56,382 nucleotides of DNA, from the NCBI GenBank assembly GCA_017432685.1, contig JAFRIR010000004.1:1-56382 (forward strand), written 5' to 3'. A program made the translations under genes and the position numbers. Origin of the DNA: Flexilinea sp. Lineage in GTDB: Bacteria > Chloroflexota > Anaerolineae > Anaerolineales > Anaerolineaceae. This document shows, piece by piece, positions 33,230 through 42,098 of the stretch. The notes below the pieces were generated by a model. It was not told the DNA's origin. It ran no database searches and saw nothing but the letters and a program-made list of their open reading frames with translations. Numbering within the stretch: the first letter of the stretch is position 1; every line of letters starts with the position of its first letter.

Positions 33230-34279
33230 ATGAGCAACAAAAAGAACCAGAAAATTTCATCAGCAGAGCTGAGCATTTTTTGCGGTCAGGTAGCGCTGAT
33301 CCTGGAAGCGGGTCTGCCGCTTTATGACGGTATGGAAACCCTTGCCGGGGCGGACAACAACAGCGAAAATGCGGAGATGTTCAAAAAAGCCAGTCAAGGC
33401 GTTACCGAAACCGGGTCCCTTTACGAAGCGCTGAAGAATGATGACCGCTGGCCGGAATACATGGTGGAAATGGTCGGTATCGGGGAGCGCTCCGGTCACC
33501 TGGAATCCATCATGCGCGGGCTGGAATCCTATTACGCACGGGAAGACCGCATCCGCTCTTCCGTCGTGAGCGCGGTAACCTACCCGATCCTGCTCGCCGT
33601 CCTGCTGGCAGTCATCGTTTTGATCCTGCTGTGGCGCGTGCTCCCGGTGTTCCGCCGGGTGCTGGAAGGCATGGGCGTCGGGCTGAACGAATCCGGCGCC
33701 GCGATGATGCACATCGGTGAAGTCGTCGGCTGGATCGTCATGGCGCTGGTCGTTGTCCTGATCATTGCCGCAATCGTGATCATCATCCTGCTGCAGACCA
33801 AACATCGCGAAAAGGTGCTGAAATTCCTGCAGAACATCTTCCCGCCCATCGTGGATCTGAACAACAAACTGACCGCTTCCCGCATCTCCGGTGTACTTTC
33901 CATGATGCTCTCCTCCGGTTTCCCGACCGATGAAGCGCTGGAAATGACCGAAAAAGTACTGCCCAACCCGGACGCCGCCAACAAAATCAAAGGGATCCGC
34001 AAGGGCCTGGAAGAAGGAAAATCCTTCGCGGACGCAATCGCTGAAGCAGACATTTTCAACGAACTGCACGTCCGCATGATCAAGATGGGGTCTGCTACCG
34101 GCCGTGAAGACCAGGTGCTCGGCAAGCTCTCCAACCTCTATGAAGAAGAAGTGGAAGAGGACATCACCCGTCTGGTCGGCATCATCGAACCGACACTGGT
34201 GGCCCTGCTTTCCATCGTGATCGGCGCGGTCCTTCTGGCAGTCATTCTGCCGATGGCCGGCATTCTCTCCAGCCTGTAA
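33230..34279 (+). CDS. pilC: Type IV pilus / type II secretion inner-membrane platform protein (PilC/GspF)
   Basis: 349 residues with two T2SF domains. The first (ELSIFCGQVALILEAGLPL...) lies at residues 12-130 and the second (ISGVLSMMLSSGFPTDEALEM) at about 215-335. Three membrane segments are at about 110-135, 160-188 and 325-347. It forms the membrane platform on which the pilus or pseudopilus is assembled and retracted. It heads a run of five further genes that overlap or nearly touch, ending with a PilT-like ATPase. Confidence 0.92.
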   Translation: MSNKKNQKISSAELSIFCGQVALILEAGLPLYDGMETLAGADNNSENAEMFKKASQGVTETGSLYEALKNDDRWPEYMVEMVGIGERSGHLESIMRGLESYYAREDRIRSSVVSAVTYPILLAVLLAVIVLILLWRVLPVFRRVLEGMGVGLNESGAAMMHIGEVVGWIVMALVVVLIIAAIVIIILLQTKHREKVLKFLQNIFPPIVDLNNKLTASRISGVLSMMLSSGFPTDEALEMTEKVLPNPDAANKIKGIRKGLEEGKSFADAIAEADIFNELHVRMIKMGSATGREDQVLGKLSNLYEEEVEEDITRLVGIIEPTLVALLSIVIGAVLLAVILPMAGILSSL

Positions 34280-34288
34280 GAGGAAAAC

Positions 34289-34606
34289 ATGTCCGGAAGA
34301 GATCTTGTCAAAATTGTGCTTGTTGGGGTGGTTTTGGTCCTGGCTGTCATGCTCAGCGGACGGATCTCCAATTCGCAGCAATCAGCAGAAAGTGAGATCG
34401 TTCGTCAGTCCATCAAAGACGCAGCCATCAACTGTTATGCCGTTGAAGGCGCCTACCCGAGTGACCTGGATTATCTGCGGGAAAATTATATGCTGGCTTA
34501 CAATGAAGACCGTTACTTCGTGACCTACGAGTCGTTTTCCTCCAACCATATTCCCGACATTTACGTAACCGAGAGAGGAGCAACGTTAAAGAATGGGCAA
34601 GAATAA
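34289..34606 (+). CDS. Small pilin-like membrane protein
   Basis: 105 residues with one N-terminal membrane span (IVLVGVVLVLAVMLSG), then AINCYAVEGAYPSDLDYLRENY, a pattern common in minor pilins and ComGC-like proteins. The classical leader (glycine before a phenylalanine or leucine, glutamate at +5) is not evident. It overlaps the next gene by 14 bp, indicating coupled translation, and probably contributes to the pseudopilus. Confidence 0.7.
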   Translation: MSGRDLVKIVLVGVVLVLAVMLSGRISNSQQSAESEIVRQSIKDAAINCYAVEGAYPSDLDYLRENYMLAYNEDRYFVTYESFSSNHIPDIYVTERGATLKNGQE

Positions 34607-35078
34607 TCATGCCATTTCCGGTGTATTTGTGTTCCTGCTTCTCGGGATTTTTGCCATCTTTTCCACCATCATGGTGGTCATGGGTGCAAAAGCCTACCGC
34701 GGGATGGTGGAACGATCAGATACACACAATTCTATTCGTGTAGCTTCTTCCTACATCCGCACGATGCTTCGCTCCAATGATGAAGCCGGCGTCCTGCGGG
34801 TCGAAGATGTGGACGGCGTCCAGACCATCACCATGGAAAATGACTGGGGCGACATTTATGTCACCCGCATTTATATCTATGAAGGGAAACTGCGCGAATG
34901 GTTTGCCATGGCTGAAATTCCCTTTGTTCCCGGCAACGGTGAAACTGTCTGCAACCTGGATTCGATGAAAGCGGAACTGAAAGACGGCTTGCTGCATGTG
35001 GTCGTATCTGAAAACGGGACAGAGATGGAAATCGACTACGCTCCGCGCACAGCAGGTCAGGCAGGAGGTGAAGAATGA
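34593..35078 (+). CDS. DUF4860-family membrane protein
   Basis: 161 residues with one N-terminal span (GVFVFLLLGIFAIFSTIMVVMGA) and an outside domain with the pattern of DUF4860 (RVASSYIRTMLRSNDEAG, then IYIYEGKLREWF). This family sits next to pilC/pilT in gut Firmicutes as part of a reduced type IV pilus-like locus. Its role is unknown, probably pseudopilus-associated. It overlaps the following gene by 4 bp (ATGA). Confidence 0.78.
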   Translation: MGKNNHAISGVFVFLLLGIFAIFSTIMVVMGAKAYRGMVERSDTHNSIRVASSYIRTMLRSNDEAGVLRVEDVDGVQTITMENDWGDIYVTRIYIYEGKLREWFAMAEIPFVPGNGETVCNLDSMKAELKDGLLHVVVSENGTEMEIDYAPRTAGQAGGEE

Positions 35079-35467
35079 AGTCCGGAAGCCGCGGCAATGC
35101 CCTGCTCGTTGAACTGCTCTTTGTAGTCATGTTCTTTATGCTGACCACAACCGTCCTGCTGGAAGTTTTTGCGAAAGCCAGTAATTTCAGCAACCGTTCC
35201 GAATTGCTGACCGTTTCCATGGTCCGTGCCCAAAACACCGCCGATCAGCTTTATGCGGCTGAAGATCCTGAAGCCTACCTCAGCGCCCAGGGATTTGAAA
35301 AAACCGCTGAAGGCTGGTCCCTGGCAGAAAAAAACTACGTCCTGAACGTTACGATCACTCCGGAAAAGGATGAAACGGGTGTGTTCCGCCGTCAGGAAGT
35401 CCGGGTGACAGCCGGGGATGAAGTGCTTTATACCCTGCCCTGTTCCCGCTGGGAGGTGAAACCGTGA
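35075..35467 (+). CDS. Pseudopilin-like protein
   Basis: 130 residues. The N-terminus SRGNALLVELLFVVMFFML looks like a type III prepilin signal, with a glycine followed by a hydrophobic helix and a glutamate at +6 rather than the usual +5. The soluble part holds YAAEDPEAYLSAQGFEKTAEGW. It starts and ends in 4-bp ATGA/GTGA overlaps with its neighbours. It is probably a minor pseudopilin of the PilC/PilT machine. Confidence 0.65.
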   Translation: MKSGSRGNALLVELLFVVMFFMLTTTVLLEVFAKASNFSNRSELLTVSMVRAQNTADQLYAAEDPEAYLSAQGFEKTAEGWSLAEKNYVLNVTITPEKDETGVFRRQEVRVTAGDEVLYTLPCSRWEVKP

Positions 35468-35907
35468 ACCGAAAAAGCGCTATTTCTCTCGGACCGGGTG
35501 CATCATCCCTGATCCTGATTTTCGTCGTGCTGGCGCTGGCTGTGCTGAGTATGCTTTCTCTGATGACCGCCCGCAACGACCTGAAGTTCAGTGAGCGTTC
35601 TGCCGCGGTCATTGCTTCCGCATATAAACTGAATGAATCCGCCGAAGCCCGAAAAGCGGAACTGGACCATATCCTTGCCGAATGTGCCGATGCAGCCGAG
35701 GATGATGAAGATTACCTGGCTGCGGTGGAGGAAGCTCTGCCGGAAGACATGGAAATTTTCGACGATGAGATCAGCTGGTCCGAATCAGACGGTGTCCGTA
35801 TGCTGGACCTGGCAATTCAGGTTCTGCCGCTGAGAGAAAGCGAACGCTCCGTCTGGACACGCCATAACCTGACAACAGAAACGGGAGATGACGAATGGGA
35901 CTGGTAG
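35464..35907 (+). CDS. Small membrane protein of the pilus-like operon
   Basis: 147 residues starting with GTG. One N-terminal span (SSLILIFVVLALAVLSMLSLM) is followed by a charged, acidic helical domain (ARKAELDHILAECADAAEDD). No family is recognised, but its size, topology and placement equal those of minor pilus-assembly proteins. It overlaps the pilT-like gene by 13 bp. Confidence 0.62.
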   Translation: MNRKSAISLGPGASSLILIFVVLALAVLSMLSLMTARNDLKFSERSAAVIASAYKLNESAEARKAELDHILAECADAAEDDEDYLAAVEEALPEDMEIFDDEISWSESDGVRMLDLAIQVLPLRESERSVWTRHNLTTETGDDEWDW

Positions 35908-36947
35908 ATATGCTTGAAAAAGCCGTCAAAATGGGCGGCTCCGATATTTTCTTTATCCCCGGCGCTCCGGTCGAAGTCAAAGTCAACAACGACATGGTCC
36001 CGCTGACAGAAGACCGCCTGATGCCTGACAGCTCCAAAGAACTGGTCCAGGAAATGTATCAGATGGCCCGCAGAAATTTTGACCTGCTGGCTGAATCAGG
36101 CGATGATGACTTCTCGTTTGCGGTCGTGAACGTCAGCCGCTTCCGCTGTAATGCCTACCATCAGCGCGGTACTGTTGCCGCCATTTGCCGCATCATCAAC
36201 TTCGAAATGCCGGACCCGGAAGAACGTCACATCCCCCCGCAGGTGATGGATCTGGCCAAACTGCGCAACGGAATGGTGCTGGTGACCGGGCCTGCCGGTT
36301 CCGGGAAAAGTACGACACTGGCCTGCATCGTCGACAGGATTAATTCTACACGCAATGCGCATATTGTTACCATCGAGGATCCGATCGAATATCTGCATCG
36401 CCACAAGAAGAGCCTGGTCTCTCAGCGGGAAATCCCTCAGGATGCCTCCACCTTTTACCGCGCGCTGCGTGCTTCACTGCGTCAGGCGCCGGACGTGATC
36501 ATGCTCGGTGAAATGCGCGATCTTGAAACCATCCATACAGCCATCACAGCCGCTGAGACCGGCCACCTGCTGCTCTCCTCCCTGCACACCATCGGCGCAG
36601 CCAAGACCATCGACCGTATTATCGACACCTTCCCTGCCGAACAGCAGACACAGATCCGCGTTCAGCTCTCCATGGTGCTGAAGGCTGTCGTCTCACAGCG
36701 TCTGGTACCGACCGTTGACGGCAAACGGGAAGCTGTTTTTGAGCTGATGACCGTCAACAACGCCATCCAGAACCTGATTCGTGACGGACGCACCCACCAG
36801 ATCGACAATGCCATTTACGGTGGGACCAGCAAGGAAATGATCTCCATGGACAGCGAACTGCAGCGTCTTTTCCGCGCCGGCCGCATCACCAAAGACATCG
36901 CCATCTCCTACGCAGTCAATCCGGACACGTTGTCAAAGCGGCTGTAA
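35895..36947 (+). CDS. pilT: PilT-family retraction-type ATPase
   Basis: 350 residues, the normal PilT length. An N-terminal PAS-like region (GGSDIFFIPGAPVEVKVN) is followed by Walker A GPAGSGKST at 132-140, the aspartate box HIVTIEDPIEYLH, Walker B with LGEMRDLETIHTAITAAETGH and the histidine box SSLHT. No pilB, prepilin peptidase or pilM-O genes lie in this window. The hexameric ATPase must therefore either work with distant partners or drive both extension and retraction in a minimal machine. Confidence 0.92.
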   Translation: MGLVDMLEKAVKMGGSDIFFIPGAPVEVKVNNDMVPLTEDRLMPDSSKELVQEMYQMARRNFDLLAESGDDDFSFAVVNVSRFRCNAYHQRGTVAAICRIINFEMPDPEERHIPPQVMDLAKLRNGMVLVTGPAGSGKSTTLACIVDRINSTRNAHIVTIEDPIEYLHRHKKSLVSQREIPQDASTFYRALRASLRQAPDVIMLGEMRDLETIHTAITAAETGHLLLSSLHTIGAAKTIDRIIDTFPAEQQTQIRVQLSMVLKAVVSQRLVPTVDGKREAVFELMTVNNAIQNLIRDGRTHQIDNAIYGGTSKEMISMDSELQRLFRAGRITKDIAISYAVNPDTLSKRL

Positions 36948-37016
36948 ACGCCCTTCTGACAATTGCTTCCTGCAGTGATCCGGAAAAAATGCTGCGCCTT
37001 ATACAGGGTAAATCTC

Positions 37017-38135
37017 TTGAAAGCAATCTTATTCGCGAACACAGATTGGTACCTCTATAACTTTCGGCTGGCCTATGCCGAATTTCTCAAAGAAAAAGGC
37101 TGGGAGGTCTGCTTCCTCTCACCCGTCGGAGAACACGTCCAAAAACTGGAGGAGGCCGGCTTTCGTCATATCGCCATCGAATTTTCGCGCAAAGGGCTTA
37201 ACCCGCTGCAGGAAAATGAGACGATACGCCGCATCAAAGCCATATACGCACAGGAAAAACCGGATCTCGTCCAACAATTCACCATTAAATGCGACATTTA
37301 TGGTTCTCTCGCAGCCAAAGAGCTTGGGATTCGCGCTGTCATTAACACCATCACCGGGTTGGGGTATATGTTCCTTTCCGACAAAGTTCATGTGAAACTG
37401 ATCCGTGAGGTCGTCAAACGGCTCTATCGGAAGGCTTTGCGCGGCACGGAAGTGATTTTTGAAAACCCGGACGACCGGAGACTCTTCATAGAGATGGGCC
37501 TGGTCGGGGAAGAGAACAGCCACATCGTCCCCGGTACCGGCATCGACATCGAAAAATTCATCCCTGTTCCCCCTCCGAATTCCATCCCTCTCACGATCCT
37601 GCCCTCCCGCATGATTTGGGATAAAGGCGTGAGTGAGTTCGTCGAAGCTGCCAAAATGATCCGTGAAAGCGGCGTCAACGCGCGCTTTGCCCTGGTGGGA
37701 AACAATGACATCGGGAACCCGACCTGCATCCCCTTCGATAAACTGACCCAATGGCAGAAAGAAGGCAATGTGGAATGGTGGGGCTGGCAGGATGACGTTG
37801 TAACCGTTATTTCCATGAGCCACATCATCTGTTTGCCATCCTATCGGGAAGGACTGCCAAAAATACTCATCGAAGCTGCCTCCAGCGGCCGTCCCATCGT
37901 CACTACGGATGTTCCCGGCTGCCGGGAAGTGGTTGAAGACGGTGTGAATGGCTTCCTGGTCCCGGCAAAAAACGCGGAAAAACTGAGGGATGCGCTGCTG
38001 AAGCTTATTGAAAATGAAGAGCTGCGCATAAAAATGGGGGAAGAGTCCCGAAAAATTGCCAAAGATCGTTTTTCCAACCAAATCGTCAATGAGGCGATCT
38101 ATGCTGTCTATCAAAAGGCCATCGCTTCATCATGA
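37017..38135 (+). CDS. Glycosyltransferase family 4-type
   Basis: About 373 residues of GT-B fold. The N-terminal half starts KAILFANTDWYLYNFRLA and contains NTITGLGYMF. The C-terminal half contains ILPSRMIWDKGVSEFVEAA and the nucleotide-sugar motif LPSYREGLPKILIEAASSGRPIVTTDVPGCREVV. The only in-frame starts are TTG codons; the one at 37017 has AGGG upstream and fits the first strand of the fold. The family makes lipid-linked or surface polysaccharide intermediates. It overlaps the WecA-like gene by 4 bp (ATGA), which supports a shared glycan pathway. Confidence 0.88.
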   Translation: MKAILFANTDWYLYNFRLAYAEFLKEKGWEVCFLSPVGEHVQKLEEAGFRHIAIEFSRKGLNPLQENETIRRIKAIYAQEKPDLVQQFTIKCDIYGSLAAKELGIRAVINTITGLGYMFLSDKVHVKLIREVVKRLYRKALRGTEVIFENPDDRRLFIEMGLVGEENSHIVPGTGIDIEKFIPVPPPNSIPLTILPSRMIWDKGVSEFVEAAKMIRESGVNARFALVGNNDIGNPTCIPFDKLTQWQKEGNVEWWGWQDDVVTVISMSHIICLPSYREGLPKILIEAASSGRPIVTTDVPGCREVVEDGVNGFLVPAKNAEKLRDALLKLIENEELRIKMGEESRKIAKDRFSNQIVNEAIYAVYQKAIASS

Positions 38136-39229
38136 ACCTCTCCACACTGAACACCGGCCTGATTTTTGAATCGCTGTTCATCAGTTTTGTCATCAGCATT
38201 CTGACGGCATTGATCTCAACAAAATTTGCCATCCGCACAAACCTGCTGGACCGGCCGAATGCGGAACCGCATAAAAAACACAAATATCCCGTCCCTGTCA
38301 GCGGCGGCACGGCGCTGTTTCTGACCTTGCTGATCATGCTGCTGATTTTCAGGAGCTCCATCACCGCACCGCTCTGGGGACTCACCTTATCCGCGCTCAT
38401 CATCTACTGCTTCAGCCTTTATGATGACTATCATCACTTGAAATGGAAGGTCAAGCTGGGCGGTCAGATCCTCGGGACAGCGGTCCTCATCCTCACCGGC
38501 ACACGTACCCACCTGTTTGAAGCAAAACTTTTTTCAAACCTGCTTCCTGCCGGTTTGGTGCCTGTCTGTGACATTTTGCTGACATTTTTCTGGATGTTGT
38601 TCATCACGAATGCCTATAACCTGGTCGACAGCGCCGACGGGCTGATGATCGGACTTTCCGCATGGGCGGAAGGGTTTTTCATCATTGCAGCCATGGACGC
38701 AGGCCAGCATGATGTAGCATTATTCTGCTCCATCCTGCTTGGTTCTTCGCTGTCGCTGAGCTTTTTCAATGCCAACCCGGCGATCCTTTTCATGGGAGAT
38801 TCCGGCGCTCAGACCATTGGTTTTCTGCTGGCCGCTCTTTCCATCATCTATAATCCGCCGGAACTGCTCCAGAAAAACACCTGGTTCCTGCCGATCCTGA
38901 TGTCCGGTGTACCGATTTTTGATACCACGCTGGTGACCATCTCCCGCTGGCGCAAAGGGCAGCACTTTTATCACAGCGGCACCGACCATACCTACCACCG
39001 CCTGATCCGGATGGGCCTTTCCACACATCAGGCTTCCTCTTTTCTGCATCTGGTCTGCTTTATGCTGCAGAGCCTGGCCTTCTTTGCGATTTCGCAGAGC
39101 GTCATTGAAGCAAACACCCTGTTCATCATCGTTGTGATCACCGGCATCGCAGCGATCATGTTCTTCGAAAAGGAAAGCTTATGGAAAAACATCACAAAGT
39201 TCTTTCAGACCAACACTCACTTAACCTGA
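38132..39229 (+). CDS. MraY/WecA-family undecaprenyl-phosphate sugar-1-phosphate transferase
   Basis: 365 residues with about ten membrane spans. It has the family blocks: RPNAEPHKKHKYPVPVSGG after the first span, the DDYH aspartate pair, NAYNLVDSADGL (substrate and metal binding), FMGDSGAQTIGF and the cytoplasmic FYHSGTDHTYHRL histidine motif. It would start synthesis of a surface glycan by moving HexNAc-1-P from UDP-HexNAc to undecaprenyl phosphate. The GT upstream and the membrane protein downstream (49 bp overlap) probably act in the same pathway. Confidence 0.92.
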   Translation: MNLSTLNTGLIFESLFISFVISILTALISTKFAIRTNLLDRPNAEPHKKHKYPVPVSGGTALFLTLLIMLLIFRSSITAPLWGLTLSALIIYCFSLYDDYHHLKWKVKLGGQILGTAVLILTGTRTHLFEAKLFSNLLPAGLVPVCDILLTFFWMLFITNAYNLVDSADGLMIGLSAWAEGFFIIAAMDAGQHDVALFCSILLGSSLSLSFFNANPAILFMGDSGAQTIGFLLAALSIIYNPPELLQKNTWFLPILMSGVPIFDTTLVTISRWRKGQHFYHSGTDHTYHRLIRMGLSTHQASSFLHLVCFMLQSLAFFAISQSVIEANTLFIIVVITGIAAIMFFEKESLWKNITKFFQTNTHLT

Positions 39230-41946
39230 CCCTTTCCGCGGCAGCATTGGCGACGATCGTCTGTACGATCGAACTGCTGCGCATTCCGGGTGACAGCAAA
39301 AACGCTTTTCTTTTCGGTCTCAGCAAAGAACGGCTGCTGATGCTGTTGGTTTTCACGATCATTTTCATCATCAACCTGCTCTGTCTGCTGCAGCGCGGGA
39401 AACTGGCAATACAACTGGCCGGCAGCAAAAATGGGAAAGTCCTCAGCCTTGTACTGAGCATCATCACGCTGTTTTTCCTGCTCATGCCGGATTATCGTTT
39501 TGACCGGGCAGCCGCATATTTCACCCGGCTCAGACCGTTTATCCTGTGGATTTTTTTGACCTCTTTCTCATTTTTCTTATATTTCACCTATACGCAAGAC
39601 AGGTTTGAAGGCCTCAGGGAAACAGCCAGCAATCTCAGTGAACACAAAAGAGCAATTCTTTCGGTCCTGTCCCTTTTGGTCTGTGGGATCCTCTTCGTCG
39701 AAATCACCGGTCTCGGCAAAACGGTCGAATCAGCGCTTTGGAACAAAAACGGCATTCCCCTTCAGAGCATTCAGCTCATATCCTCTCTGGTGATTTTTTA
39801 TCTCCTTTGGAAGACAGGTTTTTTCAGCCGCATCGGGATCAGCAAACGTCTTCTGAATTTCTTCCTGATTTGGGCTGTTTCCGCAGTGATCTGGTCCCTG
39901 GCGCCAAAAGCGGATCACTTCTTTGCACCCGGACCTTACGCTCCGAATAATGCTTTTTATCCCTATTCCGATGCGTTGAATTATGATTTTGCCGCCCAGA
40001 CCGCCCTTCTCGGCTGGCGGTACAACATGAATCGTACCCTTCTAAAACCGACGCTGGCTTTCATCTCCTTCCTTTCGCACCTGGTCACAGGGAATGATAA
40101 TGACCTCAGCATGATGGCTATGTCCGCCCTGTATGCCGTTTTGCCCGCGATCATCTACCTGTTCGGCAGCGCCATCGGCGGGAACGCATGCGGCTGGCTT
40201 GCTGCGGCTTTTTCCCTGATCAAAGAATGGAACGCACTGCAGACCAGAACCGTCCTGACGATCCACTCCCGCCTGTTCATGAGCGAATTTCTGACACAGA
40301 TCCTGCTGGCGTTATATTGTTACGCGCTGTTCCGCTGGCTAAAGAAAGACAAGAAAGAAAGCCTATACGCAATCATTGCCGGAGGGACGGTGGTTTTAGG
40401 TTTCTTCACCCGCTATAACTTTGCTGCCTTTCTCCCGGCCGGTCTGCTGCTCGTGATCATCGCTTATCGGAAAAATTTTCTCAGGCTGCTGAAGACGGTC
40501 CTTCTCTTCTGCCTGGCTGCTGCCCTGACTGCGGCACCTCTTCTGTATCGGGACAAGGATGTTCCCTGGGGTCTTTCTGATGAGCTGAGTTATACTGTCG
40601 AATCCATTCTTCTCAAGTCCAGGCTCGTCAATCCGACACCGACCGTTCCAGCCGAAGTGACCACTCCTGAATTCATACCGACGAAAGTCCTCCCGGAAGA
40701 AGTGATTCCTACAGAACCGCTGACCGAACCGGAAATGATCCCGGAAACAGAGACGCTCCAGGAACCGACAGCTGTTGTTGAAAATACTGATGTTTCCTCA
40801 TCGGCTGAAAATGACGATAATCTCTTGCAAGCATCAAATGTACCTGATCAGCAGGAAGCGCCTGTTTCAGAAATTTCTGCCGATTCGCCGGAAATTGAAA
40901 AAGAAGATTTTAACACAGGCCAAATCACGCAAGAAATTTCGAATATTAATTCTACAATTGTTTTGCCTGTTTATCAAAGCATCATCAATCACGGTCTGCA
41001 TAATTTCATTGCCTCTGTCATGACACTGCCGATGCAGCTGACTTTTGACGATCTGGAACATCTCTACACACAGGAAGGCGACGGACTTTGGCGTGACAGT
41101 TTCCGGGGAAATTACAGCGTCGGTCAGTGGGCAATGATCATCCTCTGGATCGTCCTGGGGGCAGTGGCCGTTGGCGTTTTAATCAGTGATCACGGGCTTG
41201 CCGGTTTTTCAATCCCTTATTTTTGGCTTGTCTACTCGTTTTCCATTGGCATCAGCCGCTCCTCCGGCGGGCGCTATGTCGTCCCGACAAACTGGATCCC
41301 GATGCTGCTGCTGGCTTACTTCATTACCCTTTTGTTTTCCAAAGGAAAAATCAATTTACCGGAAACAAAAACAGCTTCTCTCCCGCTTTGGCAGCCGGTC
41401 ACGGCCATGTTCGCATTTTTCGCTTTTTTCTCCGCGATGTACCTGCTGGAAATCAATATGCCGCGCAAGCAAACCTCTGCTCCGGAAGGTGACCTGACTG
41501 TGCTGAAGGAACGACTTGCCGATCATGAAGAAATCGACTGGGATCTGGTCAAAACGCAGCAGGAACAGGGGATCCTGCATATCACACACGGTGTCGCTCT
41601 CTATCCGCGCTTTTACTATTTCCGTGATGGGGAAAATGTTAAAAATGATTTGCTGATGTGGAAGGAATACTCAAGGCTGACCTTTACAGGCGCTGATTTT
41701 CAAGGCGGGTGGAATTCTATGAATCAGGGCTATATGATGCCTCACACAGAGCAGGTCAATCATCTTCCGCATGGTTCCGTCTTCAGAGCGATCTCTTGTA
41801 AGGCTGATTATGCCTATGAGGATGTTCTGGCGGTAACGGTTGAAACGCAGGATGGAGATGTTTTCACTTACGTTCGCGATCCGCTGCCGTCATTTTCATG
41901 TCCGGTACCGGAACCCGTTTGCTATTCGCTTGAAAATTGTTATTAG
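39181..41946 (+). CDS. Large GT-C-like membrane protein with acidic P/T/E-rich insert
   Basis: 921 residues with about fourteen membrane spans. After the first six comes YPYSDALNYDFAAQ (near 260), with an aspartate in the position used by GT-C glycosyltransferases. Near residues 480-590 is a disordered, acidic Pro/Thr/Glu-rich insert (TPTVPAEVTTPEFIPTKVLP and similar), probably an external loop. A soluble C-terminal domain follows the last spans. It overlaps the WecA-like gene by 49 bp. It is likely involved in surface glycan assembly; the donor and acceptor are unknown. Confidence 0.8.
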   Translation: MEKHHKVLSDQHSLNLTLSAAALATIVCTIELLRIPGDSKNAFLFGLSKERLLMLLVFTIIFIINLLCLLQRGKLAIQLAGSKNGKVLSLVLSIITLFFLLMPDYRFDRAAAYFTRLRPFILWIFLTSFSFFLYFTYTQDRFEGLRETASNLSEHKRAILSVLSLLVCGILFVEITGLGKTVESALWNKNGIPLQSIQLISSLVIFYLLWKTGFFSRIGISKRLLNFFLIWAVSAVIWSLAPKADHFFAPGPYAPNNAFYPYSDALNYDFAAQTALLGWRYNMNRTLLKPTLAFISFLSHLVTGNDNDLSMMAMSALYAVLPAIIYLFGSAIGGNACGWLAAAFSLIKEWNALQTRTVLTIHSRLFMSEFLTQILLALYCYALFRWLKKDKKESLYAIIAGGTVVLGFFTRYNFAAFLPAGLLLVIIAYRKNFLRLLKTVLLFCLAAALTAAPLLYRDKDVPWGLSDELSYTVESILLKSRLVNPTPTVPAEVTTPEFIPTKVLPEEVIPTEPLTEPEMIPETETLQEPTAVVENTDVSSSAENDDNLLQASNVPDQQEAPVSEISADSPEIEKEDFNTGQITQEISNINSTIVLPVYQSIINHGLHNFIASVMTLPMQLTFDDLEHLYTQEGDGLWRDSFRGNYSVGQWAMIILWIVLGAVAVGVLISDHGLAGFSIPYFWLVYSFSIGISRSSGGRYVVPTNWIPMLLLAYFITLLFSKGKINLPETKTASLPLWQPVTAMFAFFAFFSAMYLLEINMPRKQTSAPEGDLTVLKERLADHEEIDWDLVKTQQEQGILHITHGVALYPRFYYFRDGENVKNDLLMWKEYSRLTFTGADFQGGWNSMNQGYMMPHTEQVNHLPHGSVFRAISCKADYAYEDVLAVTVETQDGDVFTYVRDPLPSFSCPVPEPVCYSLENCY

Positions 41947-42098
41947 TGGTCGGTGATCAGTGGTCGGTGGTTGGTGGTCAGTTGTCAGTGGTCAGTGGTC
42001 AGTGGTCAGTGGACGGTGATCGGTAATCGGTAGTGAAAAGATGATAACCGACCACCGACCACTTTTTCTCATTTCTCATTTCTAATTTCTAATTTTAT
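41945..42098. repeat. Heptanucleotide arrays (GGTCAGT)n and (TTTCTAA)n
   Basis: About twelve degenerate GGTCAGT/GGTCGGT units run from the stop at 41946 to about 42034. ACCGACCACCGACCAC at about 42046 can pair with them and is followed by TTTTT, making a terminator-like structure. A (TTTCTCA/TTTCTAA) run then supplies the last codons and stop of the convergent gene at 42082. Confidence 0.85.

Noticed and set aside
32279..34381. Long minus-strand frames antisense to the transglutaminase and pilC genes
   Set aside because: They are shadow frames rich in His/Gln/Asp caused by the codon use of the real genes.
41945..42098. Possible CRISPR array
   Set aside because: The period is 7 bp with no unique spacers and no cas genes anywhere in the window.
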